From positions 49,971,281-50,035,280 of the forward strand of contig JASEVX010000013.1 of NCBI GenBank assembly GCA_031761405.1: a stretch of 64,000 bases of DNA, written 5' to 3'. The DNA is from Serripes groenlandicus (lineage: Eukaryota > Mollusca > Bivalvia > Cardiida > Cardiidae). The first letter of the stretch is position 1. Each line of letters begins with the position of its first letter. A program made the position numbers and the translations under genes. Below are positions 55,401 to 61,400 of this stretch, piece after piece. The notes beneath the pieces are model-generated. The model was not told where the DNA came from and made no database searches. It worked only from the letters and a program-made list of their open reading frames with translations.

Positions 55401-58400
55401 GAGGAATACACAACCCACTGTTTCTCAAATCTTGGCTGAATAACTCCGGCGGGATAAACACTCTGTAACAGTAAGGAATGTGATCACAGATTTACTAAGT
55501 TTATAACCCTTTCCCACATACAGCAAATCTGCAGCAGAGGGCTTTGTAAACATTGTGACAAAAACCTGCAAAATATCCATAAAAGACAGCTTAATTGTTA
55601 AATAAAGTTGAAAACATTGCGGTCATAATGTTTTCAAAAGTTGTCTGCTGCTTTTGCGTCAAAATGCTTCTGCAGGTGGGAAAGGGTTAAGTTAAATGAC
55701 TCTAGTTTAAATACTTAATATGGAGTTCTGCAAGACACAACTTTCTGGTGTGAAAGAACATGATGAAAGTCTGGGACAGATTAACTGAAGACCATGCAAA
55801 GATAAATCTAAATGGAAAGAAAAGGGACATAACAATTAAATACTCACTCTTTCATTATCATTGATGGATGCTGTAACAAAATAAAATATACAAACTTTAT
55901 TACATGCTTTATAATGGATTATTGAGAAATAGCAGAAGTTTAAAACATTGAGTTTTATTCAGTGATATCATTCACCGTTTAAGCGGTCTTTATTGATTGA
56001 TTAACCCTTTCCCTCATACGACAATTCTGCAGCAGACGATATTTTGTCAAAACATAGAAAATCTCCATAATTGAATGGATAACCTATGCCTAAAAGTGGA
56101 ATACATTGTGGCAAAAGGAGAAATTACACGTTTTGTGCAATTTCTTCTTTTGTCACTATGTTTTCATAAAAGCCGTCTGCTGCAGAGGCGTCCAAAAGCG
56201 TTTATATACGGGAAAGGGTTAAGAGTTAAATGACGATTTACAGCAGGGTTATGGTTATATGAAGATGGTCATTTAACCTAACTTAGTAAGATGCGTTTCC
56301 CATTACTCGCACCCGTACTCCACACAATATTCCTCCATGATAACTGGCCACCTTCCCAATTAGACCATTTAGCATATTGGTGGAAAACAAATATTGCTAG
56401 TCACAATAACTTAAGTCAAACATCAGAAAAATGAATGGCCAGCAGGGGTTCAAACTCACGACCAATAATTGCTCTCTTTCGCTATAGGGGCTTGAAATGC
56501 TGTCTTTAAGCCACCTCAACATGATGTTATTACGTGCAAGCATGAATAGATTGGGGGTTAAACACCATTTTCAACAGTTTTCCTGTTGTATCGCAGCGGC
56601 CAGTTCACCTACCCAAGTATTTCCTGGCTTTCTCATACCAGTACTCGACACAACTAGTGCGAGCATAAAATAAACAGCTCAAAAATGTGAAATATCTCAA
56701 TAAATGAGAGTAAATTATTAAAAGTCGTCTGCTGCAGATGTGTCTGAATGTGATTGCAAGTGTGAAAGGGTTTAAGGGCAAAACACACATACATGTATCT
56801 CCAGATTTGTTGAGAAATATGGCTGCTGGTTTAAAATGTTTGACTGTGAGTGTGATAACATCCCCCGCATTGCGCAATGTCTCAATGACTTGATTATGTG
56901 TGAAGGCATCTAGACTGGTCTCATTTACCTAGAATATAATATAATAGAATCACAAGAATGTTCATAGAGTCTGATCAGTATTTTCAATCTTTACCAGAAG
57001 ATACTTTATAGGTTCATTGAAGACAAGTTGATATCAAACAGTGAAGACCATGGGTCCATATTCATCGATCATTTTATATCGATTCAAATCAGAATTTAAA
57101 AAAATATTCTATCATAATTATGGTTATTGTATTCAATTACTTAGTGAATCAAGCAACAGATAATTTCAACCTTAACCCTTTCCCTCCTTTGGGTTGTGAA
57201 AATTTGTGATCATATTTTGGTTAAAACAGTCAATTAAGGCTAAAATACTGAAATTTTAGATCATATCATTAAAATGAATGTCACCAATTAAAAAATAATA
57301 TTGTTCCCACTTTAAAGAATATTGAGCCATTGGCATTATTGGTGAATGGCAGGAGAGTCCCTGGTCAGGGCAATAAACTTATCTTATGAGCATGTGGCCT
57401 CTGGCACTTACTTCATCCAAATTCTCTTTAATAGTGAATTAAGAAGTTATATACATAGAATAGATACAATTGTTAGTTGAATGTGGCCCTGATCAGCATG
57501 AGGCTATGTACAAACTGATCTAGATCTATACTGGAAACCAATTGCAATAGCCTTATGCTGTAAACTGTAAAAACTTTGCCTTTGATTGATGCAAAAGAAT
57601 TCCCTGAGTGAGATGATTATTTAGAGTACAAAAAAGCCATTACATTAGTATTCATCCCTTTCCCACATATAGGCGTAATTTGAGATCTCTGCAGCCAACA
57701 TCCTTTGAAAACTATGCGATAAAGGAGAAAATGAGCCAATTTCTACTCTTGCCTTAATGTTTCCAACTCTGTTTGATAATCATACTTTCCTTTCCTGAGA
57801 TTATTCATATTTTTACCAAGATATTTTCAAAGTTGTATGATGCAGATTTTGTGCATGTTGGAAAAGGTTATAACTAATAAAAGAAATGTGGAGCAAAAGC
57901 CAGTAAACTCCATCTTATTTAAAGCCTCTTTTTTTCCCAAACACATATTTTATTAGGCAATGGATTGTTTGGTGTTGTACTCCGCTTTCAACGATTATTC
58001 CATTTCCTGGGTTAGCTACTTACCAGACAGTAGTAATGCTAACCCTGCAACCCTTTGTGACAAAGAGGGCAGCCATTTCTACTATTTTTAAAGTCTTTGG
58101 TATGACTCAGCAGGGGATCGAAGCAATGGCTTCATTAGACAAACAAGAAGCACAAACATTATTGGCCGAACATTTCAGTATTACCCACTTTTAATATAGC
58201 ATCACCAATAAACAGCTGGTTTGTGCGTGCAGCGGCCTGACCGGGGAAGATCCTTGATACAAGGGCGGGTAATCGATGTTCAGATCCACCTTTCACACTC
58301 AAACCCAGGCCACCTTCTGAATCCCTGTGTATGTCAACTGTTCTTATCTGTTATAAATAATTTCATTTCTAATTACATATCTAATATATTATGAAATAAT

Positions 58401-61400
58401 ACTTAACCCTTTCCCTCATACGACAATTCTGCAGCAGACGACTTTGACCATATTTTGTCAAAAAATAGAAAATCTCTATATTGAATGGATAACCTATGAC
58501 TAAAAGTGGAAAACATTGTGGCAAAAGGAGAAATTGCTTGTTTTGAGCAATTTCTTCTTTTGTCACATGTTTTCAAAAAGCCGTCTGCTGCAGAGGCGTC
58601 AGAAAGCATCTATATGAGGGAAAAGGTTAATTAATAGCTAATGAAAGAAAGAGGTAGACATTTTAAATCTGAAAAATAACCTGTCTTTATACAAAATATT
58701 AACATTATTGAAGATGAGTTTCACTTTTTTTTCAAATGACCTAACTATGATGATTTATGTGACATTTTCTTTTTGTGTATACTGGAATCCCGACAGGACT
58801 TCAAGCATATTTTACAGAATACTAAATAGACCTCATCAGTCTGAAGTCTACAAAATTCCCTCAAATTACAAATTAAGAAGAGAAACTCTTTCAAAATCTT
58901 AATGATAAATCAGCTTTATTTTGTCTTGTGTTATAATGTATTTTTGAAAGTCTTTGTTGTACATGTATAAACATAGTAATGCTGTATTAACCCTTTCCCT
59001 CAAAAAGTGGAAAACATTGTGGCAAAAGGAGAAAAAGGAGCAAAAGGAAATTTTTGCACGTTTTGTGCAATTTCTTCTTTTGTCACTATGTTTTCAAAAA
59101 GTCGTCTGCTGCAGAGGAGTCAGAAAGCGTCTATATGAGGGAAAGGGTTAAAGGCCTATGGCCTTAATTACGAATAATATATATCTCGTTTTAAACAAAT
59201 TTTCTTTTGTTTCCATGTTTTCAAAAAGCTGTCTGCTCCAGAGGCATCAGAAAGCGTCTATATGTGGGAAGGGTTTAAAGATAAATATAAATATTATGGG
59301 TCAGACACCTGTATACTTCACTAAAATATAAGCAAGAGAGTTCCAAGGAACGCAGCGGTTGCCTACCAATAAGTCAGTACGTTAAGCAATGACAGACAAC
59401 GGAAAAGTGAACCTTTTTGGTCACTATGCCAAGTCAGGCATCACAAAAGTGATGCAATTTAATCATTTCCCACACACAACAAGTACGCAGCAGACAACTT
59501 TGAAAATATTAAGTCAACAATAAATAAATGAAAGAACAATTATGAAAACATTGTGGCAAAAGGATAAATTGCTTATTACAATGTTTTCAATATCATCTGC
59601 TGCAAAGAAATCAGACAGCATCTATGAGAAAGGGTTAAATGTAAATGCATTATGGATCAAAAACCTTTAAGTGAAAGTGTGATGGATAACTAATGGAAAA
59701 GTGATACCTGTTTGTCGCTCTGCTAAGACAGGCAACACAATAATGAAGTCCAAGTCGAAAAAGGGACATTATTCTTACATATTCCCTGACAGAGTTATTT
59801 ACTCTTGTCTAATGATAGAGAATAAGTATTGTACATTTCAAAGCAAAATCTCTAATGGTTTTGACAAAATACGTAGATACGTCCCTGTTTTGACAAAAAA
59901 GTGGGGTGGTTAGAAAAACTTAACTTGAGTCGAAAAAGGGCCATCATTCTTTCAAAAACCTTGACCAAGTTTAATATGTACTCTTGACTGTTGATGGATG
60001 TAATGATGGTGAACAAGTATTGTAAGTTTCAGAGCTAATGGTTATGATAAAAAGTGAGGTGGTACAAAAAACTTAACCAACGTGAGTAAGAGAGCTTGCC
60101 TTTTCTGTGGAATGTCCAACACAAAAATGATGCAATTTAAGTTGTAGATAACCATACCTGCTCCAAAACTACCTCATTCCCATTCTCTTCAACATGGGCG
60201 TCCCTGTGTACAAACTCTTCTCTTAGTAAAATAAGAACTTCTGGTGTAAGCTGTAACTGAATGGTTTCCCCTGGTGACTTGCTGTCACACAAAGTTGCAA
60301 ATCCAACCTTTGCCTGCAATAAATACCAGAATTTAATTTAAAACAGGGGGCTTTTAATTTATACTTGGACAGGGTGTTTTGAAATACATCTTATTACGCA
60401 TAACATAAATTTTAATAAAAATTTCCTATTACTGCATAAGGTAAACGGGTAAAGTAACATTTTTCTGTGAGATGATAATTTTAAGCACAAGTTTTAGAAT
60501 GCATTTAAGCAATTTAAAAGTAAAGTCAGATAATCCATTGGTAATTCCTGTAATCATTTACAGACGCGTTCTGATGCCTTTCAAGCAGATGCCTATTAAA
60601 AACATAGTTGCAAAAGGAGAAATGAAAATTATGATTTATAAATTAATGTATAATTATTGAATGGAGTTGAAAACAATGCCAATTTTTTTCTTGTATCTGT
60701 CATCAACTCATCATTATTTCATGGATTCAATATCTTGGCCATATTTTAAGGTGGATATATGCTTAAACAGATGATGATTTTTAGTTTTATATTTGCAGAG
60801 GACGTAAATTATTTATAAAAAAATAACTCATGAGATCATGATAACGGGCATCACCATTTACAGGGCTCTCACTAGGCTAAATTTTTTGGGACAAGTGACA
60901 TCTCCCTCCAGGCAATTTAGGGAGAAGTGGGGAGACTTAAAGGAGAAGTGATATTTCTTATGTCATTGATATGTGTGTCATAACTGGGACGTTTGGGATA
61001 CACATCTATTTAAACATTTTTATAATTAATGTTTATTTATTTGATTTTAATTATTATGACAAAGCAAAAGGTTGTTTAAATTTTATGTTTATTTATCTGA
61101 TTTTAATAATGATGACAACGGGTAAAGCTTTGTCAATGTCAACAAAAATTAATTCCAGACCGAAGAGGGAGACGAGTCATTCACAAAATTTTCGCGAACG
61201 ATGCAGCTTTTAATCGCAGAAAATGTCATTATCATGATATGGCAGGAAAGCATTAAGTCGTCTTATCAATTTCTATCAAACCAGCCCTTTCAATGCGGAA
61301 TGCCCTCAAATTCTACTTTAGAGTCAAAATTTCAAAAAAATCTTGGCAAAAGAATTATTGACATCAACCATTTTTGAATCTCTGAAAAAAAATCTTGAGA

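Larger units (their letters stand above)
1..60680. mobile_element. Family P: TTAA-flanked palindromic MITE family, about 100 copies
   Basis: Consensus plan, about 230 bp: TTAA, CCCTTTCCCTCATA (terminal repeat), CTGCAGCAGACGRC (subterminal), GAAAACAT-GTG-CAAAAG-AGAAATTGCTC (left hairpin arm), a 3-5 nt loop, the complementary arm, a one-sided spacer of about 70 bp (TAGTCATAGGTTATCCATTC...), then GTCGTCTGCTGCAG and TATGAGGGAAAGGG-TTAA. No coding capacity. TTAA targets and CCC starts are typical of piggyBac-type elements, so this is most likely a non-autonomous piggyBac MITE; no transposase source is in the window. Both orientations occur ('+' here means spacer to the right of the hairpin). Copies vary from near-consensus to barely recognisable, so activity was long-lasting. 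Confidence 0.93.
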
